Positions 35,529 to 44,069 of a stretch of 64,000 bases of DNA are shown one piece after another; within the stretch, counting starts at the first letter, position 1; every line of letters starts with the position of its first letter. The notes beneath the pieces were generated by a model, which saw only the letters and a list, made by a program, of their open reading frames with translations, was not told the DNA's origin and ran no database searches. This stretch comes from Pacificoceanicola onchidii (GTDB lineage: Bacteria; Pseudomonadota; Alphaproteobacteria; Rhodobacterales; Rhodobacteraceae), in the NCBI RefSeq assembly GCF_004804335.1, contig NZ_SRXY01000001.1, positions 372,001 to 436,000 on the forward strand, given 5' to 3'. The translations under genes were made by a program, and so were the position numbers.

Positions 35529-36416
35529 ATGAAGGTGCAGACTTCCCCCCTCCCAAACCCCGCCCTCAGCGGCAAGACCTTCTTTCTCTGCATCGGGGCG
35601 GCGAAATGTGCCACCAGTTGGCTCTACCACTATCTCGCCGGGCTGGAAGGGGCCGTGGTCTCGCCGCTCAAGGAGGTGCATTTCTTTGATACAAAGCACC
35701 CTGAGACAGCGCTGGGCGATCTGGAGGGCCTCGCGCGCAGGCGTCTGAAATGGCGTCTGGAACAGGGGGGCGATCCGGGGGCGGATCCGCTCTTTCAGGC
35801 CAGCGTCGACCGGGTGCAGATGGGCTATGACGACAACGCCTACTTCGCCCATTTCGCGCGGCTTTGCGGGCCGGACAGCAAGGCTTTCTGCGATATCACC
35901 CCCGGCTATTCCGCCATTGGTTCGGAGGGGTTTCAGCGCATCAAGGACTTCGCCGCCACGCAGGACGTGCGCCTGCGCGTGCTCTTTGTGATGCGCGATC
36001 CGGTGGCGCGCTTCTGGTCACAGCTGCGCCATCTGGAGCAGGTCAATCCGGGCAATGACATATCCAACCGCTGGCGCGAGGCGATCACGGCTCTGCCGCT
36101 CACCGCCCGCGCCGATTACGCAGGCATTGTCACCGCGATGGACGCGGTGTTTGCCCCCGAAGAGCGGCTCTGTCTGTTTTATGAAAAACTGTTCGAAGAG
36201 GAGAGCCTTCGGAGGCTCTGCGGTTTTGCCGGGTTAGAGTATGCCGAGGCGGACACCGCCACGAAACACAATGAAACCAAGGGCAAGGCAGAGATGCCAG
36301 AGGGGCTGGCGGCCGCGCTGCGCGCGCAGCTTGCCCCGCAATATCGCTTCTGCGCAGAGCGGTTTGGCGCGGATGTGCCACCGCAGTGGGCGCGCGCAGG
36401 GCATGGAATACCGTAA
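35529..36416 (+). CDS. Sulfotransferase family protein
   Basis: 295 residues. PAPS-binding 5' phosphosulfate loop FFLCIGAAKCATSWLYHYL at about residues 18-36 (K/T in AAKCATS) and 3'-phosphate motif VLFVMRDPVARFWSQL at about 150-165. SPLKEVHFFD carries a typical acceptor-side motif. Likely cytoplasmic, sulfating a carbohydrate or lipid. The acceptor cannot be told. No other sulfur-activation gene is adjacent. Confidence 0.87.
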   Translation: MKVQTSPLPNPALSGKTFFLCIGAAKCATSWLYHYLAGLEGAVVSPLKEVHFFDTKHPETALGDLEGLARRRLKWRLEQGGDPGADPLFQASVDRVQMGYDDNAYFAHFARLCGPDSKAFCDITPGYSAIGSEGFQRIKDFAATQDVRLRVLFVMRDPVARFWSQLRHLEQVNPGNDISNRWREAITALPLTARADYAGIVTAMDAVFAPEERLCLFYEKLFEEESLRRLCGFAGLEYAEADTATKHNETKGKAEMPEGLAAALRAQLAPQYRFCAERFGADVPPQWARAGHGIP

Positions 36417-36522
36417 TGAGGTTTTCCGGACTGCCTCCCCTAACGTCAAAGTCGTATCCTGATCTCAGAATTTCAAAGCCCCCGCCGAGACCGGCAAAAG
36501 GGCCTTTTCAGGAGACAAAACA

Positions 36523-36735
36523 ATGGCCGAAGACACAATTTTCTCATTCAAGCCGTCCATCAAAGGCAGCGTGGATCCCATCGGTGACCAGATCGAGGCG
36601 GACATCCGCGAATACATGGCCTTCGATCATCTCGAAAAGTCCCGCGAGGCGGCACAAAAGGCCGACGAGCCTGCCCCGCAGTGGGAAGACAACGTGCCGC
36701 CGGATTTCACCGACAGCTTTGATTTCATTCTTTGA
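36523..36735 (+). CDS. Small conserved hypothetical protein
   Basis: 70 residues, acidic, with no membrane segment (MAEDTIFSFKPSIKGSVDPI ... VPPDFTDSFDFIL). CAGGAGAC stands at ideal distance from ATG 36523, and a stem-loop follows the stop, so it looks like a genuine independent gene. No domain recognised. Confidence 0.65.
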   Translation: MAEDTIFSFKPSIKGSVDPIGDQIEADIREYMAFDHLEKSREAAQKADEPAPQWEDNVPPDFTDSFDFIL

Positions 36736-36742
36736 TTTTTGA

Positions 36743-36768
36743 AGGGGCCGCCAAAACGGCCTCTTATT
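36743..36768. terminator. Bidirectional stem-loop between convergent genes
   Basis: AGGGGCCG-CCAAAA-CGGCCTCT followed by TATTT; sits between the 70-aa gene and the convergent gene at 36764. Confidence 0.55.
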
Positions 36769-37390
36769 TCAAGGCCCGCCGCTGCCTCAGCGGCTCGCTT
36801 TCGACCGCCACGCGCTGCACGTATTTCAGGTGCCCGATGGCGCGCAGAAAGTCCTGGTGGTCGCGCATTTGCTCCAGGTAATCCGACAGCCGCAGCAGGT
36901 TGATCGGGTGCCGGACCACCAGCGCCTTGATCCGCATCACCGCCTCATCCACCGGATAGTGCTGGACAATCTGGCAGGCCGCTTGCGTCGGGGTCAGGAC
37001 GTAATAATCCTGCGCCCGGCGCGGCGTGTCGCGGATCGCGTCAAAGGGTGACGCCCCAAGCGCGCGGAACTTCGGGAACAGCATTCGGATGTCGAGATCC
37101 GGGTTCTCCAGCACGGAGCCCGTGACCTGCCGAAACCCCAGCGGTGCCAGCGCCCCGACCACGTGGCGGCGCATCGGCCCGGCCATCATGTCCATGTCCG
37201 AGCGGTCATAGCGCAGATCGTCGAACACCGAGATCAGCCGCCGACCCCGGTCCGCGACCATCAGGTAGGGGTCCTTGTCGATCACGGACAGCTCTGCGGC
37301 GAACGCCACCGCCCGCGCGCGCCCTTCCGCATCGAGCGGCACATACGGCGTGACGCGCGGGGTCAGGCGGTTCGTGATCCATCGGAGCAT
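36764..37390 (-). CDS. Conserved hypothetical protein
   Basis: 208 residues, soluble. No family recognised with confidence. Features: DKDPYLMVADRGRRLISVFD, RYDRSDMDMMAGPMRRHVVG, an RAQDYYVLTPTQAACQIVQH block and a basic C-terminus. ATG 37390 is preceded by AGGAAAG. Convergent with the 70-aa gene. Confidence 0.65.
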   Translation of the reverse strand: MLRWITNRLTPRVTPYVPLDAEGRARAVAFAAELSVIDKDPYLMVADRGRRLISVFDDLRYDRSDMDMMAGPMRRHVVGALAPLGFRQVTGSVLENPDLDIRMLFPKFRALGASPFDAIRDTPRRAQDYYVLTPTQAACQIVQHYPVDEAVMRIKALVVRHPINLLRLSDYLEQMRDHQDFLRAIGHLKYVQRVAVESEPLRQRRALK

Positions 37391-37470
37391 GGCGGGCTTT
37401 CCTGATCTGGACAAAGGCGCGCGGGCGCTTACCTCAGAGAAGTAGGCGACAGAGGCGGAGGGGCCAGCCC

Positions 37471-37704
37471 ATGCTACAGGACAACCGCAAGGATCTGGAT
37501 GCGGAGCGGCGCAAACCGCTCTTGGAACGGCTGCTCAAAGAAATCGGAAGGGATAATCCGGACCTCTATTACCGCTCCACCAGCGAGATCGCCCAGCTGA
37601 TCGCGGCGCATATCGAACGGGGCGCCACGCTGCACCCCGAAGAGCGCGCGCTGGTTCAGGGCCTCAGCCCGCGGGACATCGCGGTGGTGTTAAGCCTGCA
37701 CTGA
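37471..37704 (+). CDS. Small hypothetical protein
   Basis: 77 residues, helical and charged (ERRKPLLERLLKEIGRDNPD, STSEIAQLIAAHIERGA). Begins just after GGAGGGGCC at good distance. Divergent from the 208-residue gene. Could be a short regulator or partner protein; no family recognised. Confidence 0.55.
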   Translation: MLQDNRKDLDAERRKPLLERLLKEIGRDNPDLYYRSTSEIAQLIAAHIERGATLHPEERALVQGLSPRDIAVVLSLH

Positions 37705-37737
37705 CCGGCGGGGCCGCCGCCCCGTGCAAAGCGCGCT

Positions 37738-38607
37738 TCAGAACCACTGCCCCGGCTCCATAAGACCCAGATCCAGCAGTTGCCGGGAATGCCATTCGAA
37801 CGGCACGGAGTTGTGCCATTTGAAGGTTGGAATGTCGAAGGTGCTGCCCGGATTGCTTTTCAGCGCCTTGGCGGTGCGGAAAGAGACAATCGCCGCTGTC
37901 AGGTTGTTGTGCCATGGGCAGGCATAGGTGTTGTATTCCTCGTCCGAGAGCGTGTTGTCATCGCGCAGTTTCAGCCCCGATTTGGCCCGGAACAGGGCGA
38001 TCCGGTCGATCTTGCGCCGCGCCTGCGGGACGTGTTCCTCGTAGCGCCAGCGCAGGCCACCGTAGAAATCCAGCTGCCGTTCCTTGGGGTGGTTGTGGTT
38101 GGCCGCATCGTTCCGCGCCAGCGCGTAATAGCCCGAGCGGTCGATGTGGGCATCGTCCAGGGACACCGCCAGAGGCCAGCGGTTCAGGTCGCCCGCATAA
38201 AGATCCACCACGTAGGCCAGCATGGCATCGCGGCGTTCTTCGGCGTGGAAAGCCAGCAGTTCCGTCACCCGGCGCGTCTCGCAGAAGGGATAGAACAGAT
38301 ACTCGGCGTTGTAGCAGTAATAGACCCATTGCCCCGGCGCGGCGGCGATCACCGTGTTGACCGCCTCCTGCAGCGCGCCGTCCTGGCGGGGGTTGTGGTC
38401 GATGCGGATGACCTTCTTGCGCAAATCCTGCGGCAGGGAAAAGCGCCCTTCCATGAAGGCAAGCGTCGTCTCGAACCCAAGCTGGCGGTGGTGGCGCAGG
38501 GTGGTGGCCAGCTCCACGTCATCTTCGGCAAAGACCATGGCAATCGGCCCGCGCAGCAGGGCGGCGCGGTCGGCTTCGATAAATTGCTTGAGTGACTGGT
38601 ATCGCAT
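37738..38607 (-). CDS. Putative glycosyltransferase (GT2/GT-A-like)
   Basis: 289 residues from ATG 38607, which has GAGG at correct spacing; the frame continues upstream to 38745 but would run into the divergent miaB start. PIAMVFAEDDVELATTLRHH at the N-terminus resembles a nucleotide-sugar fold beginning, and WVYYCYNAEYLFYPFCETR, VDLYAGDLN, and HNHPKERQLDFYGGLRWRY are features of a little-studied group often labelled glycosyltransferase family 2. The assignment is tentative. Confidence 0.6.
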   Translation of the reverse strand: MRYQSLKQFIEADRAALLRGPIAMVFAEDDVELATTLRHHRQLGFETTLAFMEGRFSLPQDLRKKVIRIDHNPRQDGALQEAVNTVIAAAPGQWVYYCYNAEYLFYPFCETRRVTELLAFHAEERRDAMLAYVVDLYAGDLNRWPLAVSLDDAHIDRSGYYALARNDAANHNHPKERQLDFYGGLRWRYEEHVPQARRKIDRIALFRAKSGLKLRDDNTLSDEEYNTYACPWHNNLTAAIVSFRTAKALKSNPGSTFDIPTFKWHNSVPFEWHSRQLLDLGLMEPGQWF

Positions 38608-38722
38608 GAGAGCCTCTGCCCGGCCTTTTGGCACAAAATCGGTGAAAATCTCGTGCATTGCAAGACAAGGGGGATTCGGGGTATCTGCGGCCTCTGAAAC
38701 GGCGGACGCGACAGGATAGCCC

Positions 38723-40048
38723 ATGACCAAGAAGCTCTTTATCAAGACTTACGGTTGCCAGATGAACGTCTACGACAGTGAGCGTATGGCCGAGGCCATG
38801 GGCGGCGAAGGCTATGTCACCACGGACAAGCCCGAAGACGCGGACATGATCCTGCTCAACACCTGTCACATCCGCGAAAAGGCCGCCGAGAAGGTCTATT
38901 CCGAACTGGGCCGTTACAAAGGTCTGAAAGCGGATAAGCCTGATCTGAAGATCGGCGTGGCAGGCTGCGTGGCGCAGGCCGAGGGTGAAGAGATCATGCG
39001 GCGCCAGCCGATGGTCGATCTGGTGGTTGGCCCGCAGAGCTATCACAAATTGCCGGAACTGACCCAGCGCACGCACAACGGCGCAAAGGCGCTCGACACG
39101 GATTTCCCCGAAGAGGACAAGTTCGAGCATCTCAAGGCCCGCCCCAAGGCCAAGCGCGGACCAACCGCGTTTTTGACGGTGCAGGAAGGCTGCGACAAGT
39201 TCTGCGCCTTCTGCGTTGTGCCCTATACGCGCGGGGCCGAGGTGTCTCGCCCGTCGCAGCGCGTGATGACCGAGGCGCGCGATCTGGTGGAGCGCGGCGT
39301 TCGCGAGATCACCCTTCTGGGGCAGAACGTCAACGCCTATCACGGCCATGACGGCGGTCTTGCCGGGCTGATCCGGGAACTGGCCGGGATCGACGGGCTG
39401 GAGCGCATTCGTTTCACCACCTCGCACCCCAATGACATGGACGAGGCGCTGATTGCCGCCCATGGCGATTGCGAGAAACTGATGCCCTATCTGCACCTGC
39501 CCGTGCAGGCGGGATCGGACAAGATTCTCAAGCGGATGAACCGCTCGCACACCGCTGAACAATATCTCAAACTGATCGAGCGCCTGCGCGCCGCACGGCC
39601 TGATCTGCATCTGTCGGGTGATTTCATCGTCGGCTTCCCCGAAGAGACCGAGGCGGATTTCCAGGACACGCTGGCGCTGATCGAGGCGGTCAAATACGGC
39701 AGCGCCTTCTCCTTCAAATACTCCGAGCGCCCCGGCACCCCCGCCGCAGAGCGCCCGCAGGTGCCCGAAAACGAAAAAGACGACCGGCTTCAGCGCCTGC
39801 AGGCCCTGCTCACCAAGCAGCAGCGCGAGTTGCAGGACGCCATGGTGGGCCGCGATGTGACGGTTCTGTTCGAAAAAGCGGGCCGCCTGCCCGGTCAGAT
39901 GGTCGGCAAATCCGAATATCTGCACGCGGTGCATGTGGAGACCGATCAGCATCAGCGCGGCGATCTGGCCAAGGTGCGAATCGTCTCCTCCGGGCCGAAC
40001 TCGCTCAAGGGCGCGTTGATCCCTGAACTTCACACCGCAACTGCCTGA
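38723..40048 (+). CDS. miaB: tRNA-2-methylthio-N6-dimethylallyladenosine synthase
   Basis: 441 residues. N-terminal UPF0004 domain [15 protein letters not shown] with cluster cysteines in NTCHIRE and [10 protein letters not shown]; radical-SAM CxxxCxxC in [17 protein letters not shown]-terminal TRAM domain with [12 protein letters not shown]. Adds the ms2 group to i6A37 of tRNAs. Alone on its strand next to the putative glycosyltransferase; phoH, ybeY, corC, lnt and metK follow a few kb later in the usual order. Confidence 0.96.
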   Translation: MTKKLFIKTYGCQMNVYDSERMAEAMGGEGYVTTDKPEDADMILLNTCHIREKAAEKVYSELGRYKGLKADKPDLKIGVAGCVAQAEGEEIMRRQPMVDLVVGPQSYHKLPELTQRTHNGAKALDTDFPEEDKFEHLKARPKAKRGPTAFLTVQEGCDKFCAFCVVPYTRGAEVSRPSQRVMTEARDLVERGVREITLLGQNVNAYHGHDGGLAGLIRELAGIDGLERIRFTTSHPNDMDEALIAAHGDCEKLMPYLHLPVQAGSDKILKRMNRSHTAEQYLKLIERLRAARPDLHLSGDFIVGFPEETEADFQDTLALIEAVKYGSAFSFKYSERPGTPAAERPQVPENEKDDRLQRLQALLTKQQRELQDAMVGRDVTVLFEKAGRLPGQMVGKSEYLHAVHVETDQHQRGDLAKVRIVSSGPNSLKGALIPELHTATA

Positions 40049-40254
40049 AATCCAAGCCGGGTTCGAATTATCCACAATCTCGCACCAATAAGGCGGGAAT
40101 TGTTTCCGATTCCGCGCCAATCGCCTGAGCTTTTCGCTTCACACGCGGACATTGTTTGCTAATGTGTTGATTATAGTAAATTTGCGTGCGCCCGCTGCCA
40201 ATTGGGCCTCATGCACGCAGGGGGAAGCAACCAAATAAAGGGACAGAGGCTGTG

Positions 40255-40851
40255 GTGACACGTATTTCCAAAGCCATCGGTGTTCTCGCGCTTTCCGCCC
40301 TGACGGCTCTCTCGGCGACTGCGCCGGGATATGCTGACGGGACGGAGACACGGACGCCGGTGATTTCAACCCAAGGGGCCACCGCTGGGGACGGCGAACA
40401 GTACATCCCGGGCATCTGGATTGATCCGGACGGCTGCGAGCACTGGGTCATGGATGACGGGATCGAGGGCTACATGTCCCCGCACGTCACCCGCAAAGGC
40501 ATCCCGGTCTGCAACCGTGGCAACACCTGCGGCGTGATGAACACCGATCAGTTCTTTGCCACCGACAGCTATCGCATCTCGAAGCACGGCAAGGCGAAAC
40601 TGACCGAGTTCTTCAAGGGCGCATCCGCGCGGGCCTTCATCATTTCGGGCCACACCGACAGCCGCGCATCGGATGAGTACAACATGAAGCTCAGCTTCAA
40701 CCGTGCCATGTCTGTTGCCCGCGTGGCCAAGGGCATTGGCGCAAACATCGTGGATGTGCGCGGCTATGGCGAACGCTGGCCGGTGGCCTCGAACGGCACC
40801 CGCACCGGCATGGCGAAGAACCGCCGCGTCGAAATCATCTGCCTGCGCTGA
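40255..40851 (+). CDS. OmpA-family protein with novel GIW-DDG domain
   Basis: 198 residues from GTG 40255, preceded by AGAGG. Signal peptide to about residue 27 (cut after GYA). Residues 53-86 form a compact domain (GIWIDPDGCEHWVMDDGIEG...PVC) that recurs in the lipoprotein encoded next. The C-terminal OmpA/MotB peptidoglycan-binding domain has SGHTDSRASDEYNMKLSFNR and VRGYGERWPVASNGT then KNRRVEI. Likely periplasmic, binding peptidoglycan. The two genes lie 14 bp apart and probably form an operon. Confidence 0.85.
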   Translation: MTRISKAIGVLALSALTALSATAPGYADGTETRTPVISTQGATAGDGEQYIPGIWIDPDGCEHWVMDDGIEGYMSPHVTRKGIPVCNRGNTCGVMNTDQFFATDSYRISKHGKAKLTEFFKGASARAFIISGHTDSRASDEYNMKLSFNRAMSVARVAKGIGANIVDVRGYGERWPVASNGTRTGMAKNRRVEIICLR

Positions 40852-40865
40852 AGGGATAAAGAGAT

Positions 40866-41174
40866 ATGACCATGTTCAAACCCTTCTTCGCGCTTGGCGT
40901 CATCGCCGCCCTTGCCGCCTGTGATCCGGTTGGCCCGGACAAGAGCCAGGACCGCCAGTCCTTTGACCGTGATGGTCTGAGCGAAATGCAGGCTGGTATC
41001 TGGGTCGATCCGAACGGCTGTGATCACTGGATCATCGACGACGGTGTCGAGGGCTACCTCTCGGCGCGTCTCGACAAATACGGCAAGCCGGTCTGTTCTG
41101 GCGCGGCTCCGCCGACGATGATCAGCGGCGACTTCAAGCAAGGTTCGACCTCGATCATCGGCGACCCGCTCTGA
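40866..41174 (+). CDS. Small lipoprotein with GIW-DDG domain
   Basis: 102 residues. Lipobox LAAC, lipidated Cys at residue 19. Residues 44-77 (GIWVDPNGCDHWIIDDGVEG...PVC) repeat the domain found in the upstream OmpA-like protein with about two thirds identity over 34 residues, including two conserved cysteines. Two start codons, 40866 and 40872, are possible. A terminator follows. The shared domain and co-transcription suggest the two proteins act together at the cell envelope. Confidence 0.8.
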   Translation: MTMFKPFFALGVIAALAACDPVGPDKSQDRQSFDRDGLSEMQAGIWVDPNGCDHWIIDDGVEGYLSARLDKYGKPVCSGAAPPTMISGDFKQGSTSIIGDPL

Positions 41175-41202
41175 TCCTTGGGCTTGCCTTCAAACAGACA
41201 AG

Positions 41203-41233
41203 AAACGCCCTCGCAGGTTTGCGGGGGCGTTTT
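41203..41233 (+). terminator. Terminator of the OmpA/lipoprotein operon
   Basis: AACGCCCTCGCA/TGCGGGGGCGTT stem ending in TTTTC. Confidence 0.8.
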
Positions 41234-41249
41234 CATGTGAGCGGCCCGT

Positions 41250-42029
41250 TTGTCTGAGTTTGCCCGCGCGCCCTCCCCGGCTCTGCCCCAACGGCAGGAC
41301 TACCTTGCGTCCTTGCCAGAACCGCAGGAGTGGTTCCTTGAAGAAATGGTCCGCTCCGGCGAAGCGTGGGGCCATGCGGACGGCAGCTATGCAATCTTGC
41401 GGGGCGCGACCCTCGTCGAGTTTTTCAGCGCGGATCGGGCGCTCTGCACAGACCGGTTGCGGCTTTTTCTGGCGCAGATCCCGATTGCCACGGCGCTGGT
41501 CAAATCCTTTGACCGGCCCGTTGTGCAAGCCTGTCAGCAGCTTGGCTGGGTCTCCAAAGTGGGAGGGCACCTGTTCCGCAAACGCCTGCCGCGCCCGCCC
41601 GCAGTCTTTGATGGTGCCGAGATCCGCGCCGCCGCGCAGGGTGACATCGCGCCGCTTTGGCACATGAACGATGGTTTTTTTGACAGCGAAGAAGAAGTGG
41701 CCGATCAGCTTCGCGCAGGCGCGCTCTGGACCGTCACCCTGGGCGGCGAGATCGCAGGCTGCGGCCTGACCAACCGGGTGATCGAGAGCCGCAACGCGGT
41801 GGACATCGGCATGATGGTCGCCCCGGACTTCCGGCGCACAGGGCTCGGGACCTATATCGCCTGCACCCTTGCCGACGATGTCGCGCGGCTTGGCGGGCGG
41901 GCCATCTGCGGATGCGGTGCGGGCAATCTGGCTTCCAAAGCGACGCTGGAGAAGGCCGGTTTCCGGTCAGACCACCAGTTGCTGTCGTTTGCACTGCGCC
42001 CTCCTGAACACGATGCATTGCCCAAGTGA
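41250..42029 (+). CDS. GNAT acetyltransferase, two-domain
   Basis: 259 residues if started at TTG 41250 (MSEFARAPSPALPQRQDYLA). The C-terminal half is a GNAT domain: VDIGMMVAPDFRRTGLGTYI (acetyl-CoA loop) and CGAGNLASKATLEKAGF. The N-terminal half is a degenerate second module. TTG is the only upstream start I see before an in-frame ATG deep in the protein at 41346, so the start is uncertain. Substrate unknown. Confidence 0.7.
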   Translation: MSEFARAPSPALPQRQDYLASLPEPQEWFLEEMVRSGEAWGHADGSYAILRGATLVEFFSADRALCTDRLRLFLAQIPIATALVKSFDRPVVQACQQLGWVSKVGGHLFRKRLPRPPAVFDGAEIRAAAQGDIAPLWHMNDGFFDSEEEVADQLRAGALWTVTLGGEIAGCGLTNRVIESRNAVDIGMMVAPDFRRTGLGTYIACTLADDVARLGGRAICGCGAGNLASKATLEKAGFRSDHQLLSFALRPPEHDALPK

Positions 42030-42132
42030 AACACAAAGTGCGCGGATTTCCATGACAATTGGTTATCCAGACTTGCGCGACTCGGGGGCAGTTGGCACCA
42101 TATATAGACAGAACCCCTCGCAGGAGAGATGC

Positions 42133-43116
42133 GTGAACACGGCGACCATGACCGAAGCCATCCTTGAATTCCCTGACAACCGTCTGTTGATAGACCTGTG
42201 CGGCGAGTACGACCGCAACCTCACCGACATCGAGAGCCGAACCGGCGTGCAGATCCTGCGGCGTGGCAACCAGCTTGCCATCCACGGCGAACCCGAAGCG
42301 CAGGCCGAAGCGACAGAAGTGCTGCGTGCCTTGTACGAGCGCCTTGAGCAGGGCCGTGAGGTCGGCAGCGGCGAGATTGACCGCCAGTTCCGCCTGCACG
42401 ACGATGAGCAAGATCAATCGCCCGGTCAGCTTGAGATGTTCGGCGGCGGCAAGGTCGAGATCAAGACCCGCAAGAAGCTGGTGGAGCCGCGTACCGACGC
42501 GCAGAAAGCCTATGTGCGCTCCCTGTTCGAGAATGAGCTGGCCTTCGGCATTGGCCCGGCGGGCACCGGCAAGACCTATCTGGCCGTGGCGGTGGGTGTG
42601 AACATGCTGATCACCGGTGCGGTGGACAAGATCATCCTCTCCCGTCCGGCGGTGGAAGCGGGCGAAAAGCTCGGCTACCTGCCCGGCGACATGAAGGACA
42701 AGGTCGATCCTTACATGCAGCCGCTTTATGACGCACTGAACGACTTCCTGCCGGGCAAGCAGCTGGCCAAGATGATCGAAGAGAAGACGGTGGAGATTGC
42801 GCCTCTGGCCTTCATGCGCGGGCGGACGTTGTCGAATGCTTTTGTGGTGCTTGATGAGGCGCAGAACGCCACCTCGATGCAGATGAAGATGTTCCTGACC
42901 CGTCTGGGCGAAGGCTCGCGCATGGTGATCACCGGGGACCGGACGCAGATCGACCTTCCGCGCGGGGTGCCGTCGGGGCTCGCGGATGCGGAGCGGCTTT
43001 TGAACATGATCCCGAACATCTCGTTCAACTATTTCACCGGCAAGGACGTGGTGCGCCATCCGCTGGTGGCGGCCATCATCGAAGCCTATGAAAAGGATGC
43101 GGAAAAGGTCGGGTGA
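42133..43116 (+). CDS. phoH: PhoH family ATPase
   Basis: 327 residues from GTG 42133, with AGGAG at ideal distance; an ATG follows at 42148. N-terminal KH-like part (DIESRTGVQILRRGNQLAIH), then Walker A FGIGPAGTGKTYLAV, ILSRPAVEAGEKLGYLPGDM, Walker B VVLDEAQNAT and ITGDRTQIDLP. Predicted RNA-associated ATPase/helicase that works with YbeY in RNA metabolism. A 390-bp gap with dispersed repeat copy 3 separates it from ybeY, normally its immediate neighbour. Confidence 0.95.
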   Translation: MNTATMTEAILEFPDNRLLIDLCGEYDRNLTDIESRTGVQILRRGNQLAIHGEPEAQAEATEVLRALYERLEQGREVGSGEIDRQFRLHDDEQDQSPGQLEMFGGGKVEIKTRKKLVEPRTDAQKAYVRSLFENELAFGIGPAGTGKTYLAVAVGVNMLITGAVDKIILSRPAVEAGEKLGYLPGDMKDKVDPYMQPLYDALNDFLPGKQLAKMIEEKTVEIAPLAFMRGRTLSNAFVVLDEAQNATSMQMKMFLTRLGEGSRMVITGDRTQIDLPRGVPSGLADAERLLNMIPNISFNYFTGKDVVRHPLVAAIIEAYEKDAEKVG

Positions 43117-43129
43117 GCCGGAACACCGC

Positions 43130-43445
43130 GTCCCGGACCTGATCCGGGACCCCATGGTCAGCGGCCCCCAGCGCGGAATAAAGGCCGCAGGCAGCCGCGC
43201 CAATCATGCTGGAAGCATGTCTCCGACATGACGGGCCGTCCCGTCGCACCAAGGGTGCGCCAACAAGATCTCGGCACGCCTTTGGCGTGACGGCACGGCG
43301 ATTGGGTTGTCGTATCGAGCCACACAAGACGAGCGCGCCAGTGGCAGGGATAAATCGAGGGGACCAAGGGTTGGATCGCCGGACCACGGCCCGTCGACGG
43401 CGTGGCTTGTTCTCTAGTCATGAGGTCCCGGACCAAGTCCGGGAC
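43130..43445. repeat. Dispersed intergenic repeat, copy 3 (inverted, mosaic)
   Basis: Bounded on both sides by GTCCCGGACCTGATCCGGGA-type palindromes (43130-43150 and 43425-43445). Holds inverted versions of the copy 1/2 blocks (CGGAATAAAGGCCGCAGGCA, CAGTGGCAGGGATAAATCGA) and a hairpin stretch 43204-43239 shared with 17202-17237. No gene is visible here. Confidence 0.8.
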
Positions 43446-43507
43446 GCGGTGTTCCCAAGGCCGCCATGCGGCAATCCATCAATCGACTCCCCCACCCGAT
43501 CTGCCCT

Positions 43508-44020
43508 ATGAGCGCCTGCATGTTGACCGATACCATTCTCGAAGACGACTCCTGGCAAGCCGCCGATCTGCCCGCGCTGGCGGAGCGGGCGGCCAAGGCC
43601 GTGCTGGATCATCTGGGCCATGGCGCCTTCGAGATCGCCGTTCTGGGCTGCAATGACGCGCGCATCGCGGAGCTGAATGCCCAGTTCCGGGATAAGCCCA
43701 CCCCCACAAACGTGCTCAGCTGGCCATCCGAGGACCTCTCCGCAGACGATCCCGGCGGCGCTCCGCTTGCACCGGAGATGGAGGAACTGGGCGACATTGC
43801 CATTGCCTTTGAAACCTGCGAACGCGAGGCCGAAGAGCAAGGCAAGACCTTTGCCGATCACGTCACCCATCTGATCGTTCACGCGGTGTTACATCTGCTG
43901 GGCTATGATCATATCCGTGACGCGGATGCCACGGTGATGGAAGGGCTGGAAACCGCCATACTTGGCAAACTGGGTATTGACGACCCATATAGAGAGAGTA
44001 ACGGCCCGCAAGGCCTTTGA
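43508..44020 (+). CDS. ybeY: Endoribonuclease YbeY (16S rRNA maturation)
   Basis: 170 residues from ATG 43508. The zinc motif HLIVHAVLHLLGYDH (H-x3-H-x5-H) is diagnostic, preceded by PTNVLSWPSE and LGDIAIAFETC. Involved in 16S rRNA 3' maturation and ribosome quality control. Start could also be ATG 43520. It belongs to the phoH-ybeY-corC-lnt cluster. Confidence 0.94.
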   Translation: MSACMLTDTILEDDSWQAADLPALAERAAKAVLDHLGHGAFEIAVLGCNDARIAELNAQFRDKPTPTNVLSWPSEDLSADDPGGAPLAPEMEELGDIAIAFETCEREAEEQGKTFADHVTHLIVHAVLHLLGYDHIRDADATVMEGLETAILGKLGIDDPYRESNGPQGL

Positions 44021-44069
44021 GTACGGCCCTTCGGGGCATGTTGGATCAGAACAGGACAAACAGGAACCG

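Noticed and set aside
38519-40120. 533-codon minus-strand frame opposite miaB
   Set aside because: miaB is certain; the antisense frame is a codon-bias shadow.
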